From Solimonas soli DSM 21787 (GTDB taxonomy: Bacteria > Pseudomonadota > Gammaproteobacteria > Nevskiales > Nevskiaceae), in assembly GCF_000474945.1 (NCBI RefSeq), contig NZ_AXDW01000011.1, forward strand, positions 1-64,000: a stretch of 64,000 nucleotides of DNA. Direction: 5' to 3'. Below are positions 8,852-17,412 of this stretch, piece by piece. Position 1 is the stretch's first letter; each line of letters starts with the position of its first letter. Under the pieces are notes generated by a model. The model saw only the letters and a program-made list of their open reading frames with translations, did no database searches and had not been told where the DNA came from. The position numbers were made by a program, and so were the translations under genes.

Positions 8852-9782
8852 GCCGCGCATCGGCGCGGCCACGCCGGAAGACCATTCGCCGCTGTGTCGG
8901 CTGCTCGCCGCCTGCGGCCTGCCGGCTGACGATCTGCGGCCGGAGGGCCTGAGCGACTTCCTCGTGGTGCACGACGGCGAGTGCATCGCCGCCTCTGTCG
9001 GTCTCGAGGTGCGCGGCGAACGCGCGCTGCTGCGTTCGCTGGCAGTCGCCGAGGACTGGCGAGGGCGCGGCTGGGGCGAGCGTCTGACGGCGACGGCCGA
9101 ACGGCTCGCGCGAGGTCGCGGCGCGCGCACGCTCTACCTGCTGACGACGACCGCCGACGCTTTCTTCGCGGCCCGCGGCTATACGCGCCTGCCGCGCGAG
9201 GCCGCGCCGCCGGCGATTGCGGCGATGCCGCAGTTCGCCTCGCTGTGCCCCGCTTCTTCCGCCTTCATGAGCAAGAATCTCATGCCGAACCCGCACTACA
9301 ACATCCTGTTCCTCTGCACCGGCAACTCGGCACGCTCGATTCTCGCCGAAGCCCTGGTGAATCATCTCGCGGTCAGCCGCGCGCGCTTCACCGGCTACAG
9401 CGCCGGCAGCCGGCCGCGCGGCGAGGTGAACCCGCACGCGCTCGCGCTGCTCGCGCGAACCGGCATCGCCACCGACGGCCTGCGCAGCAAGAGCTGGGAC
9501 GAGTTCGCCGCGCCGGGCGCGCCGAAGATGGACTTCATCATCACGGTCTGCGATTCGGCGGCGGGCGAGCCGTGCCCGTACTGGCCCGGTCAGCCGATGA
9601 GCGCGCACTGGGGCATGCCGGATCCCGCCGCCGTCACCGGCAGCGACGAAGACATCCGCAAGGCGTTCGCCGAAACGATGCAGGTACTGCGCCGGCGCAT
9701 CGAGCTGCTGGCCAGCCTGCCGCTGGCGACGCTGGACCGCATGGCGCTGCAGGGCCGCGTGCAGGAGATCGGCTCGCGATGA
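8844..9782 (+). CDS. arsC: Fused ArsN-like GNAT acetyltransferase and thioredoxin-type ArsC arsenate reductase
   Basis: One continuous 312-residue frame. Residues 1-135 are a GNAT acetyltransferase (LRSLAVAEDWRGRGWGERL is the acetyl-CoA loop) like ArsN2. Residues 150-312 are a low-molecular-weight-phosphatase-like ArsC: P-loop CTGNSAR (Cys158-Arg164) and the redox cysteines in TVCDSAAGEPCPYWPG. ArsC reduces arsenate to arsenite for export by Acr3; ArsN-type proteins acetylate amino groups of toxic arsenicals. An internal ATG at 9267 (Met142) could also start ArsC alone, but no stop separates the parts. The start is GTG 8844, coupled to arsR, and the stop overlaps the acr3 ATG. Confidence 0.88.
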   Translation: MTEPRIGAATPEDHSPLCRLLAACGLPADDLRPEGLSDFLVVHDGECIAASVGLEVRGERALLRSLAVAEDWRGRGWGERLTATAERLARGRGARTLYLLTTTADAFFAARGYTRLPREAAPPAIAAMPQFASLCPASSAFMSKNLMPNPHYNILFLCTGNSARSILAEALVNHLAVSRARFTGYSAGSRPRGEVNPHALALLARTGIATDGLRSKSWDEFAAPGAPKMDFIITVCDSAAGEPCPYWPGQPMSAHWGMPDPAAVTGSDEDIRKAFAETMQVLRRRIELLASLPLATLDRMALQGRVQEIGSR

Positions 9783-10867
9783 GCAGGCCATCGAAAGGCG
9801 CGAGTGGCGGCGACGCGAGCGCGGCGCTCGGCGGATTCGAGCGCTGGCTGACCGTCTGGGTGTTCGTCTGCATCGTCGCCGGCGTCGCGCTCGGCACGCT
9901 GCTGCCCGGCGCGTTCGCGTCGCTCGCCGCGGCGCAGCTGGCGAGCGTCAACCTGCCGGTGGCGCTGCTCATCTGGCTGATGATCGTGCCGATGCTGCTG
10001 CGCGTCGACTTCGGCGCGCTGGGCGGCGTCGGCCGTCACTGGCGCGGCATCGGCGTGACGCTGTTCGTCAACTGGGCGGTGAAGCCGTTCTCGATGGCGC
10101 TGCTCGGCTGGCTGTTCGTCGGCCTGTGGTTCCGGCCGTGGCTGCCGGCGGCGCAGATCGACTCGTACATCGCCGGCCTGATCCTGCTGGCGGCGGCGCC
10201 GTGCACGGCCATGGTCTTCGTCTGGAGCCAGCTCGTCGACGGCGAGCCGCATTTCACGCTGAGCCAGGTCGCGGCCAACGATCTCGTCATGGTCTTCGCC
10301 TTCGCGCCGATCGTCGCGCTGCTGCTCGGCCTGTCGGCGATCACGGTGCCCTGGCAGACGCTGCTGCTGTCGGTGGCGCTGTACATCGTCGTGCCGGTCT
10401 GCGCGGCGCAGCTGATACGGCGCCGGGCGCTTGCGCGCGGGCGGCTCGATGCGCTGCTCGCGACGCTCAAGCCGGTGTCGCTCGTCGCGCTGCTGCTGAC
10501 GCTCGTGCTGCTGTTCGGTTTTCAGGGCAGGCAGATCATGGCGCAGCCGCTGGTGATCGCCCTGCTCGCCGTACCGATCCTCGTGCAAGTGTATTTCAAC
10601 GCCGGGCTCGCCTACCTGCTGAACCGCTGGAGCGGCGAGCAGCACTGCGTCGCGGCGCCGTCGGCGCTGATCGGCGCGAGCAATTTCTTCGAGCTGGCGG
10701 TCGCGGTGGCGGTCAGCCTGTTCGGCATCGAGTCGGGCGCCGCGCTGGCGACCGTCGTCGGCGTGCTGATCGAGGTGCCGGTGATGCTGTCGGTCGTCGC
10801 CATGGTCAAGCGCAGCAAGCCCTGGTACGAGCGCCGCGGCGCGGCGCCCGCGCATGCCCGGACCTGA
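9779..10867 (+). CDS. acr3: ACR3 family arsenite efflux transporter
   Basis: A 362-residue inner-membrane protein with about ten hydrophobic segments. The ACR3 signature LAAAPCTAMVFVWS contains the essential Cys142. It exports arsenite using the proton gradient. The ATG at 9779 overlaps the previous stop (ATGA), so it is the last gene of the arsenic operon. Length and pattern are normal for the family. Confidence 0.93.
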   Translation: MSRPSKGASGGDASAALGGFERWLTVWVFVCIVAGVALGTLLPGAFASLAAAQLASVNLPVALLIWLMIVPMLLRVDFGALGGVGRHWRGIGVTLFVNWAVKPFSMALLGWLFVGLWFRPWLPAAQIDSYIAGLILLAAAPCTAMVFVWSQLVDGEPHFTLSQVAANDLVMVFAFAPIVALLLGLSAITVPWQTLLLSVALYIVVPVCAAQLIRRRALARGRLDALLATLKPVSLVALLLTLVLLFGFQGRQIMAQPLVIALLAVPILVQVYFNAGLAYLLNRWSGEQHCVAAPSALIGASNFFELAVAVAVSLFGIESGAALATVVGVLIEVPVMLSVVAMVKRSKPWYERRGAAPAHART

Positions 10868-10982
10868 CGGATCGCCCGGCGCCGGAGCGGCGCCGAGCTG
10901 CGCATCTGCCACGCGCACGGCTGCCGCTGGAGCGGTCGCGGCCGGCATGGCATGAACGCCGCCGCACCTGCGCCGTGGCGGC

Positions 10983-11007
10983 GACCGGCGTGGCCGCCGG
11001 TCCTACA
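10983..11007. repeat. REP-like palindrome
   Basis: GACCGGCG-TGGC-CGCCGGTC followed by CTACA. On the other strand this reads TGTAGGACCGGCGG..., the layout of common extragenic GTAGGA-type REP elements of gammaproteobacteria. It lies between acr3 and hxlR, where no gene is visible from 10868 to 11046. Confidence 0.55.
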
Positions 11008-11046
11008 TCGCGCCGCTTCGTGTTCTGCCGTCGTCCTGGCGTCGGC

Positions 11047-11403
11047 TCAGCAGGCGTGCGCGTGCGCCGTGCCGGCGCCACGGCTGTTTTCGCGGCGCAC
11101 GCCCCATTCGCGCAGCGCTTCGATCACCGGCCGCAGTTCGAGGCCTTCGGCGCTGAGCCGGTATTCAACGCGCGGCGGCACCTCGGCGTAGACGGTGCGC
11201 AGGACGAGGGCTTCGGCTTCCAGCTCGCGCAACTGCTTGGTCAGCATGCGCTGCGTGACGCCGGGCAGCAGGCGCTTCAGTTCGTTGAAGCGCAGCGTGC
11301 CGCTGCGCGTCAGGTGATAGAGGATCAGACCTTTCCACTTGCCGCCGATCGCGTCGAGCGCGGCTTCGACGGCGCAGCGTTGATGCGCGGGTGCGGACTT
11401 CAT
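11047..11403 (-). CDS. HxlR family transcriptional regulator
   Basis: A 118-residue winged-helix protein with the HxlR hallmark: Cys10 in QRCAVEAALDAIGGKWKGLI, then LRFNELKRLLPGVTQRMLTKQLRELE and the wing VPPRVEYRLSAEG. HxlR proteins often sense electrophiles or quinones through this cysteine. It is divergent from a secreted metallo-hydrolase, and a perfect GTATCC-GGAT-GGATAC dyad lies between them, so it likely controls both. Confidence 0.9.
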   Translation of the reverse strand: MKSAPAHQRCAVEAALDAIGGKWKGLILYHLTRSGTLRFNELKRLLPGVTQRMLTKQLRELEAEALVLRTVYAEVPPRVEYRLSAEGLELRPVIEALREWGVRRENSRGAGTAHAHAC

Positions 11404-11427
11404 CGGCGGGCTCGCGATGCGAAGTGG

Positions 11428-11443
11428 GTATCCGGATGGATAC
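11428..11443. promoter_or_regulatory. Candidate HxlR operator
   Basis: Perfect dyad GTATCC-GGAT-GGATAC, 25 bp upstream of the hxlR start and about 80 bp upstream of the divergent hydrolase start. Its position suits a regulator binding its own divergent promoter region. Confidence 0.65.
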
Positions 11444-11522
11444 TACGGACAGAAATTGTGCGTACTTGTGCAAATGCGGCCGCAATCTAGCATGGGCGCC
11501 GCCATTCGATCCGGAGTCACCG

Positions 11523-12377
11523 ATGCTCGCTCGTTTGTTCCCGCGCGCCCTTGCTGTCGTGCTGTTCACCATGGCCGCGGCGGCGGTTTCGGCCGCGCCG
11601 GCCGCGGCGCCGTCCTTGCGCCTGTACACGCTCGACTGCGGCCATCTGTCGCTGCCCGACATGGGCATGTTCGACGACGGCGGCAGCAGCGACGGCAGGC
11701 CCGGCGAGATGGCGGTGCCGTGTTTCCTGATCCGTCATCCGCAGGGCGACCTGCTATGGGACACCGGCCTCGGCGATCGTCTCGCGGCGCATCCCGGTGG
11801 CGTCGTCAACGCGTTCGGCATCCGCGAGTCGGTGGAGACGCCACTCCTTGCGCAGCTCGCGGCGCTCGGCGTGAAGCCGGACAAGGTTCGTTACGTGGCG
11901 TTCTCGCATCTGCATGCCGATCACACCGGCAACGCCAATCTGTTCGTGAAGTCGACCTGGCTGCTCGCGAAGGCGGAACTCGATGCCGGGCTGGCGACGC
12001 CGGCGCCGATCGGCGTCGATCCGGCGCTGTTCAGTGCGTACCGGCAGGCCAGGGTCGAGACTTTCGATCTCGATCACGACGTGTTCGGCGACGGCAGCGT
12101 GCGCATCCTGCGCGCGCCCGGCCACACGGCCGGGCACAGCGTGCTGCTGCTGAAGCTGGCGAAGGGCGGCGCGGTGATCCTGTCGGGCGATCTCTACCAC
12201 AGCCGCGCCAACTACGAGCAGTCGCGCGTGCCGCCGATCAACTTCAGCCGCGCCGAAACGCTGGCGTCGTTCGACCGTGTTGCGCATCTGCTGCAGAACC
12301 TGCGCGCACGGCTGATCATCCAGCACGATCCGGGCGATTTCGCGGCGCTGCCGAAACCGCCGGCGTATCTGGATTAG
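11523..12377 (+). CDS. Exported metallo-beta-lactamase-fold hydrolase (N-acyl homoserine lactonase-like)
   Basis: A 284-residue protein. The ATG at 11523 gives a clean signal peptide ending AVSAAPA; the frame is open further upstream but overlaps the operator. The zinc motif HLHADHTGN (HxHxDH), the downstream histidine in APGHTAGHS and Asp in LSGDLYHS are the MBL-fold ligands. The order CGHLSLPDM...PCFLIRHPQGDLLWDTG is like AttM/AiiA-type lactonases, which open acyl-homoserine lactones, but other lactones or esters are possible. The protein is predicted to be periplasmic. It is divergent from hxlR. Confidence 0.8.
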   Translation: MLARLFPRALAVVLFTMAAAAVSAAPAAAPSLRLYTLDCGHLSLPDMGMFDDGGSSDGRPGEMAVPCFLIRHPQGDLLWDTGLGDRLAAHPGGVVNAFGIRESVETPLLAQLAALGVKPDKVRYVAFSHLHADHTGNANLFVKSTWLLAKAELDAGLATPAPIGVDPALFSAYRQARVETFDLDHDVFGDGSVRILRAPGHTAGHSVLLLKLAKGGAVILSGDLYHSRANYEQSRVPPINFSRAETLASFDRVAHLLQNLRARLIIQHDPGDFAALPKPPAYLD

Positions 12378-12414
12378 CGACGGAAGCGTTCGGGGACACC
12401 GAGCAGAAAACTCC

Positions 12415-12527
12415 CTCTCCCCCGACGCAGTGCGTCGGGGGAGAGGATCGGGGCGAGGGGGTGCCTGATCGGGTGACGAAGCAGGAAAGCACCTCTCGCC
12501 CTAACTCTCCCCCGCGTGCGGGGAGAG
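12415..12527. repeat. Two REP-like GGGGGAGAG hairpins
   Basis: A perfect 15-bp inverted repeat (CTCTCCCCCGACGCA and its complement, 12415-12445) is followed by a second CTCTCCCC...GGGGAGAG hairpin at 12505-12527. This is an extragenic repeat pair between convergent genes and may also act as a bidirectional terminator. Confidence 0.65.
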
Positions 12528-12539
12528 GGGATGACGGCA

Positions 12540-13748
12540 TCAGGCCAGCGACACGATGTTGTTCAGCAGCATGCGCACCAGCGTCGTCTGCCGCGTCACG
12601 CCGGTCTTGCAGAAGATGAAGCGCAGGTAGGTGCGCGCCGTGTTGCGGCGCACGCCGAGCTGTTCGGCGGCTTCGTCCAGCGTCAGGCCGTCGGCGAGGT
12701 GCAGCGCCAGCGCCGCTTCCATGCGCGTGAAATTGAACAGGCGGCGCACGACCTCGTTGGCGCCCTGCATGCGCGTCGCTTCCGGATCGCGGACGAAGAT
12801 CACCGCCGCGGCGCGCTGCTGCGACGCCGGGCTGACGCCGTGCGGCACGGCGCGCACGACGAGGCACAGCTTGCCGCGGCCGGACGGCCGCGAGATCGGC
12901 AGCGCGTCGATCACCGACGGGCCCTGCGCCGCGCCCTTGCCGTCGAGCGCGAGGCGCAGCACGCGCTGCAGTTCGCGGCGCTCGGTCGTGCTGTCGGCGC
13001 CGAGGTGGCGGCCGCTGAGCAGCAGGCCGTCCTTCTCGGCGACGATGCGCTGCGCCTCGGGGTTGAGATCGATGACGGTGCCGTCGCGCGCGACGCTGAT
13101 CGTGCCGAGCTGCATGCGGTTCAGGGTGCCGGCGAACAGCTGGCGCTCGCTTTCGAGATCGTCGAGCCGCGCGTGCAGCTGGATCGCGCGCTTGAGGTGC
13201 GGCAGCACGGCGCGCGCGACGCCCTTGTCGTTCTCCGAGAACGGCTCGGCGTGCGTGTCGCGCGAGATGCGGAAGCGGCATTCGATGCCGCTGGCCAGAT
13301 GCAGGTCGGCGCCGATCAGATGACCGACTTCGACCGGCTCCATGAACTGCCGGTAGAACGTCGACTTGCGCCAGCGCGGCCCCATCAGCTCCTCGGGCGT
13401 GACGACTTCGCCGTCCGGCAGGTCGACGAACGGATCGAGCGCATGGAAGTGCGTGCGGTAAGACTCCGACGCTTCGAGGTTGACGGTGTCGGTGTTGATG
13501 ATCGCGCCGGCGCTCTGCACCGTCGCCGGACGCAGGATCAGCGTCGTGTGCTTGGCGGCGAAGACGTCGCGCAGCACCTGCAGCGACGAGCGCATCGGCG
13601 GATTCTCGCTGGCGCCGTCGTAGATCGCCGTGAACACGCGGTTCAGGCGCTCGAACTCCAGCAGTTCGCCGGCCTGCGTCGCGGACACACCGCGCATCGC
13701 GTCGCGCCGCGCCGCGTCGGGAATCACTGCTTCTGCCGTCTGCAACAT
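12540..13748 (-). CDS. LuxR-type transcriptional regulator (TeiR-like size and layout)
   Basis: A 402-residue regulator. Residues 1-330 form a sensor part with a PAS-like segment (TISVARDGTVIDLNPEAQRI near 235). The C-terminus is a LuxR/GerE helix-turn-helix: FTRMEAALALHLADGLTLDEAA, then EQLGVRRNTARTYLRFIFCKTG. No receiver domain is present. TeiR of Comamonas testosteroni, a LuxR-type activator of steroid degradation, has similar size; orthology is not shown. The start ATG at 13748 follows GGAGAG. A CTCGTCCG-type motif lies about 100 bp upstream and recurs in three other catabolic promoters, so this is the best local candidate for their regulator. Confidence 0.82.
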   Translation of the reverse strand: MLQTAEAVIPDAARRDAMRGVSATQAGELLEFERLNRVFTAIYDGASENPPMRSSLQVLRDVFAAKHTTLILRPATVQSAGAIINTDTVNLEASESYRTHFHALDPFVDLPDGEVVTPEELMGPRWRKSTFYRQFMEPVEVGHLIGADLHLASGIECRFRISRDTHAEPFSENDKGVARAVLPHLKRAIQLHARLDDLESERQLFAGTLNRMQLGTISVARDGTVIDLNPEAQRIVAEKDGLLLSGRHLGADSTTERRELQRVLRLALDGKGAAQGPSVIDALPISRPSGRGKLCLVVRAVPHGVSPASQQRAAAVIFVRDPEATRMQGANEVVRRLFNFTRMEAALALHLADGLTLDEAAEQLGVRRNTARTYLRFIFCKTGVTRQTTLVRMLLNNIVSLA

Positions 13749-13760
13749 CGTTCTCTCCTC

Positions 13761-13782
13761 GCACCGGCTCTTCGGCCGGTGC
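13761..13782. promoter_or_regulatory. Hairpin in leader of the LuxR-type gene
   Basis: Perfect inverted repeat GCACCGGC-TCTTCG-GCCGGTGC, 13 bases upstream of the regulator's ATG, next to its RBS. It could fold in the mRNA leader and affect translation, or be an operator. Confidence 0.4.
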
Positions 13783-13849
13783 CGCATGGGCGCTCGTATC
13801 GGGGGGGAGCGCCCGCCGGCCCGAGCATAGCGGCTGCCGGGCGGGGTTC

Positions 13850-13867
13850 CTCGTCCGAATGGAGATA
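13850..13867 (+). promoter_or_regulatory. Shared catabolic promoter motif, site a
   Basis: CTCGTCCGAATGGAGATA lies 102 bp upstream of the LuxR-type regulator start. It belongs to a set of five sites with consensus CTCGTCCGNNTGCRGAYA in this window. As the only gene reading away from it is the regulator, it suggests autoregulation. Confidence 0.6.
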
Positions 13868-13999
13868 AGCGGCCGGATGGTGGTGCCGGCCGGTGCCGCC
13901 GGATCGGGCCGGCGGGCGGTCTGTACCGCCGCCTTCGCACGGGCGAGGACCGGATCGGTGCGGGCCTTGACCGCCAGGCCGCTGCCGCTGTCGCGAGGC

Positions 14000-14776
14000 T
14001 CAAACCGAGAAGCGGTAGGTCAGCCCGGCCAGCCACTGCCGCAGCGCCGGGCCGTGAAGATCGGTCTGGTAGCCGACGTCGGCATCGAGGCCCGGCATCA
14101 CCGTCCAGATCAGGCCGACCAGGGCGCTCACCGGCCGGCGATCGTCGCTGCGATCGGTGTTCGATCCGGCGTCCGCCTCGGCGCTGGCGATCAGGCTCTC
14201 GTTGACGGTCCACATCAGCGCCGAGGACATGTGCACGACCTGCCTGCGCAGGCCGGCGTCGTCGGGGTTCTGCGTAAGCCCCAGGTTCGCGTGCACGGCG
14301 AACGGGGCGACGTCGCAGGTGGCGACCAGCAGTTCGTGCGCGGACAGCGTGCCGCGCGGCAGGCCCAGCCCCGCTTGCGCGGTCGCCAGCTCGAGCCCGG
14401 CGCGCAGGCCCAGCGACCACGGCGCGCGGCCGTAGAAACGCCATTTGACGTCGAGATTGCTGTCGCCCGGGCCTTGCGTCGTGTTCTGCACGGGGCCGCT
14501 GGCCCGCACCCAGGACGGCTGGACGAGCACATCGAACGTCGTCAGCAGGCCATACGACAGCTGCGGCTGGTAGATGAAGCTGCGAACGCCGCCGCCGCGG
14601 CTCAGCAGCAGACCGTTCTCGACCTCGACGTTGCTGACGCCCTGCGTGCCGGTGTCCTCGGTCTGCAGCGGATGCGCCGCCAGGGCCGGCAGCGGACGCA
14701 CGAGGGCGACGGCGGCGCCGAGGCAGACGCCTGCCATCCGTGCCAGGCCGATTTTCCGCGGCAGGCTCCTTCGCAT
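14000..14776 (-). CDS. Outer-membrane protein of the phenol-degradation MetA family
   Basis: A 258-residue protein with a signal peptide (cleavage near ALAAHP) and a body of amphipathic beta segments ending in an aromatic-rich strand, LAGLTYRFSV. The mature start HPLQTEDTGTQG and FIYQPQLSYG/NLDVKWRFYG resemble the MetA-pathway family (PF13557-type) proposed to help aromatic substrates cross the outer membrane. Divergent from the PstS-like gene, with about 108 bp between the starts. Substrate unknown. Confidence 0.7.
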   Translation of the reverse strand: MRRSLPRKIGLARMAGVCLGAAVALVRPLPALAAHPLQTEDTGTQGVSNVEVENGLLLSRGGGVRSFIYQPQLSYGLLTTFDVLVQPSWVRASGPVQNTTQGPGDSNLDVKWRFYGRAPWSLGLRAGLELATAQAGLGLPRGTLSAHELLVATCDVAPFAVHANLGLTQNPDDAGLRRQVVHMSSALMWTVNESLIASAEADAGSNTDRSDDRRPVSALVGLIWTVMPGLDADVGYQTDLHGPALRQWLAGLTYRFSV

Positions 14777-14884
14777 GCGGCGAAGCTTTGCGTACCAATA
14801 TGGCCCGGTCGTGACGGCGGCGGCGCTTCATGCGCCTGTCATGCGGCGTGCGGAGATTGACGGCTTCGACAGACGAGATTGCGC

Positions 14885-16141
14885 ATGCGGAGAATCCTGG
14901 CGGTGCTCCTGTGTTGCGGGATGGCGCCGGGCTTCGCCGGCGCGCTGCACGGCGCCGGCGCGACGTTTCCTTATCCGCTCTACGCGCGGTGGGCCGCGCA
15001 ATACCGCGCGCAGACCGGCATCGACGTCGACTACGACCCCGTCGGTTCGGGTGCGGGCATCGAGCGCGTCGAGCGCGGTCTCGTCGATTTCGGCGCCTCG
15101 GACATGCCGCTGTCGCCGCAGGACCTGCAACGAAACGCGCTGCAGCAGTTTCCGGCCGTCATCGGCGGCATCGTGCCGATCTTCAACATCGCGGGCATCG
15201 GCTCGGGCGAGCTGCGCCTGAGCGGCGCGGTGCTGGCCGATATCTACCGGGGCCGCATCCGCAAGTGGAATGCGCCGGCCATCACCGAACTGAATCCGCG
15301 GCTGCACCTGCCGAATTCGGCGATCACCGTCGTGCATCGCGCGGACGCTTCCGGGTCGAGCTTCCTGTGGGGCCGGTTTCTGGCCAGCGCGAGCGCGGAC
15401 TGGACCGTCGCGGTGACGGCAACGCCGGACTGGCCGGTCGGTGTGGCGGCGACAGGCAACGAAGGCGTCGCATCGTCGGTGCAGCGCACGCGCATGGCGA
15501 TCGGCTACGTCGAGTACGCCTATGCCCGCGAGCATCGGCTGTCGATGGCCGCCGTACAGAACCTCGCCGGCCGCTTCGTGCGGCCGGGCCTCGACGGCTT
15601 CCGCGCCGCCCTGGAGGCGTCGCAGGCGGCATCGCACGAAGCCGGAAACGCCGGCGAGGACTGGAATACGCGGCTGAGCAACCCGCCCGGCGAGAACAGC
15701 TGGCCGATCACGGCCGCGAGCTTCGTGCTGCTGCCCGCCGCCTCCGCCGCCGGCGAGCGCAGGCGCGAGGTCTACCGCTTCTTCGCCTGGGCCCTGCGCA
15801 ACGGCCAGCCGGCCGCGCTGAAGCTGGACTACCTGCCTTTGCCCGATGTCATCGTCGACGACATCATGCGGCGCTGGGCGGATGCCGATCGCCCGCCGGA
15901 CGCCGTCGCCCCGGCCGCGACTCCCTCGGCGGCGAGCCCGTGCACGTCGCGCTTTTCCGCACGCGCAGCTCCGTCGGCAGCGCAACCCCGGCTTCGGCCG
16001 GACACCGCCGTCCGCCCTGGCCTTCAATCAGGCCGCGAGCCACCAGGCCTCTTGCCGCACTGGCCGCGAGCCGGCCCGACGATTGAACCTTCTCGAGATC
16101 CGCGAGCAGCTCCTTTTCCGCTTCCGTCAGCAGCATCATGA
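14885..16141 (+). CDS. pstS: PstS-like phosphate-binding protein with aberrant C-terminal tail
   Basis: A signal peptide (MRRILAVLLCCGMAPGFAGA) precedes the PstS start GAGATFPYPLYARW; GSGAGIERV, DFGASDMPL and the DASGSSFLWGRFL block are phosphate-binding loops. The fold is complete by about residue 335 (IVDDIMRRWAD). The last 80 residues are Pro/Ala/Arg-rich and overlap a possible minus-strand gene, so a lost stop or frameshift near 15890 is likely. The ATG at 14885 is preferred over an in-frame TTG at 14879. No pstCAB genes follow, so it is an orphan binding protein. Confidence 0.78.
   Translation: MRRILAVLLCCGMAPGFAGALHGAGATFPYPLYARWAAQYRAQTGIDVDYDPVGSGAGIERVERGLVDFGASDMPLSPQDLQRNALQQFPAVIGGIVPIFNIAGIGSGELRLSGAVLADIYRGRIRKWNAPAITELNPRLHLPNSAITVVHRADASGSSFLWGRFLASASADWTVAVTATPDWPVGVAATGNEGVASSVQRTRMAIGYVEYAYAREHRLSMAAVQNLAGRFVRPGLDGFRAALEASQAASHEAGNAGEDWNTRLSNPPGENSWPITAASFVLLPAASAAGERRREVYRFFAWALRNGQPAALKLDYLPLPDVIVDDIMRRWADADRPPDAVAPAATPSAASPCTSRFSARAAPSAAQPRLRPDTAVRPGLQSGREPPGLLPHWPRAGPTIEPSRDPRAAPFPLPSAAS
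15864..16139 (-). CDS. Small hypothetical protein, possible winged-helix type
   Basis: A 91-residue frame converging on the PstS-like gene. Its first half (TEAEKELLADLEKVQSSGRL, then ARGLVARGLIEGQGG) reads like a short winged-helix segment; the second half is basic and Pro-rich and overlaps the unusual PstS tail. Only one of the two overlapping tails is likely to be natural. No function assigned. Confidence 0.35.
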   Translation of the reverse strand: MMLLTEAEKELLADLEKVQSSGRLAASAARGLVARGLIEGQGGRRCPAEAGVALPTELRVRKSATCTGSPPRESRPGRRRPAGDRHPPSAA

Positions 16142-16304
16142 GATTCGCCCGATGAGGTACCGGCGCGGATACTACGCCGCGACGATGACAGAGTTGCGGA
16201 CGGCGTATGCATCGCGGCGGCGGCCCGGTTGGCCGCGCGCGGCGATGCCGGCGGATCAGATCCGGTGCCCGCACGCGGCCGGCGCGCGCCATGGCGCGGC
16301 GCGG

Positions 16305-17270
16305 CTACCGCAAGGCGATGCGCAACTGCCCGGCGGCGAACGTCAGCGCCGCGTCCGCCGCGTCGATGACGCCGAGCATGCTCGCGAAACCGTGCACCTG
16401 GCCCGGCCAGCAGCGGCAGGCGACGGCGACGCCGTCGCCTTCGAGCTTGCGCGCGTAAGCCTCGCCTTCGCCGCGCAGCGGATCGAACTCGGCGGTGACG
16501 ATCGTCGCCGGCGCGACGCCGGCGACGGTCGCAGCGCGCAGCGGCGACGCGCGCGGGTCGAGCGCGGTCTTCGCATCGGCGACGTACTGGCGGCGGTACC
16601 AGCGCATCGCGTCGGCGCTCAGGAAGTAGCCGCGCCCGAACGCGGCATAGGTTTCGCTTTCGCCTGCGCAGTCGGTGACCGGATACAGCAGAAGCTGATG
16701 CCGCAATTGCGGGCCGTTGCGGCGCGCCAGCTGCGCGAGCACGGCGGCGAGGTTGCCGCCGGCGCTGTCGCCGGCGACGGCGAGGCGCGTGGCATCGGCA
16801 CCGACGCTCGCGGCGTTCGCGTCGAGCCAGTCGAGCGCAAACTGCGCATCCTCGACGGCGGCCGGGAACGGCGCTTCCGGCGCCAGCGCGTAATCGACCG
16901 ACACGACCAGCGAGCCGGCGCGCGCGGCGAGCGTGCGGCAGATGTTGTCGTGCGTATCGAGGCCACAGGCGACGAAGCCGCCACCGTGGAAATACAGGGT
17001 CATCGGCAAGGCCGCGGCATCGCCGTGCGGGCGGTACAGGCGGATCCGCAGATCGCCGTTCGGGCCGTACAGGGTGCGGTCGCTGATCGCCGCCACCTCG
17101 TCGCCGGGCGCGAACGGCGACGGATTCGCCGCCATCGCCGCGCGCAGCTGCGCCGCGGTCAGCGTCGTGTAGTCGGGCTGCGGTACGTGCGCCATCGCCG
17201 CGAGCAGGCCGGCGATCTGCGCATCGAGCGCGGCGGCGGGCGGCAAAGCATCGTTGGCGGCGGTCGACAT
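16305..17270 (-). CDS. Alpha/beta hydrolase, hormone-sensitive-lipase family esterase
   Basis: A 321-residue hydrolase with oxyanion motif YFHGGGF, nucleophile elbow GDSAGG, acid in TAEFDPLRGEG and His in PGQVHGF. This is the HSL (family IV) carboxylesterase signature. Cytoplasmic; no signal peptide from the ATG at 17270, which was preferred over an upstream frame that has no family match. Divergent from the luciferase-like monooxygenase with the shared CTCGTCCG motif between them, so it may process an ester or lactone made in the same pathway. Confidence 0.87.
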   Translation of the reverse strand: MSTAANDALPPAAALDAQIAGLLAAMAHVPQPDYTTLTAAQLRAAMAANPSPFAPGDEVAAISDRTLYGPNGDLRIRLYRPHGDAAALPMTLYFHGGGFVACGLDTHDNICRTLAARAGSLVVSVDYALAPEAPFPAAVEDAQFALDWLDANAASVGADATRLAVAGDSAGGNLAAVLAQLARRNGPQLRHQLLLYPVTDCAGESETYAAFGRGYFLSADAMRWYRRQYVADAKTALDPRASPLRAATVAGVAPATIVTAEFDPLRGEGEAYARKLEGDGVAVACRCWPGQVHGFASMLGVIDAADAALTFAAGQLRIALR

Positions 17271-17326
17271 GGCAGCGCTCGGTGACGAAGGTGCGGCGAT
17301 TGTCGACGCGCGCGCGGCGGGCGCGT

Positions 17327-17358
17327 CTCGTCCGGATGCAGATATGGCGGCGGACGAA
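17327..17358. promoter_or_regulatory. Shared catabolic promoter motif, site b
   Basis: CTCGTCCGGATGCAGATA (17327-17344) followed by CGGACGAA (17351-17358) in opposite orientation. It lies between the divergent esterase (start 17270) and luciferase-like monooxygenase (start 17413) genes. Confidence 0.65.
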
Positions 17359-17412
17359 GATGGCGGTGCCGGCGCTGCCCACACTGCGGGTCATTCGAGG
17401 AGGAGACCCGCT

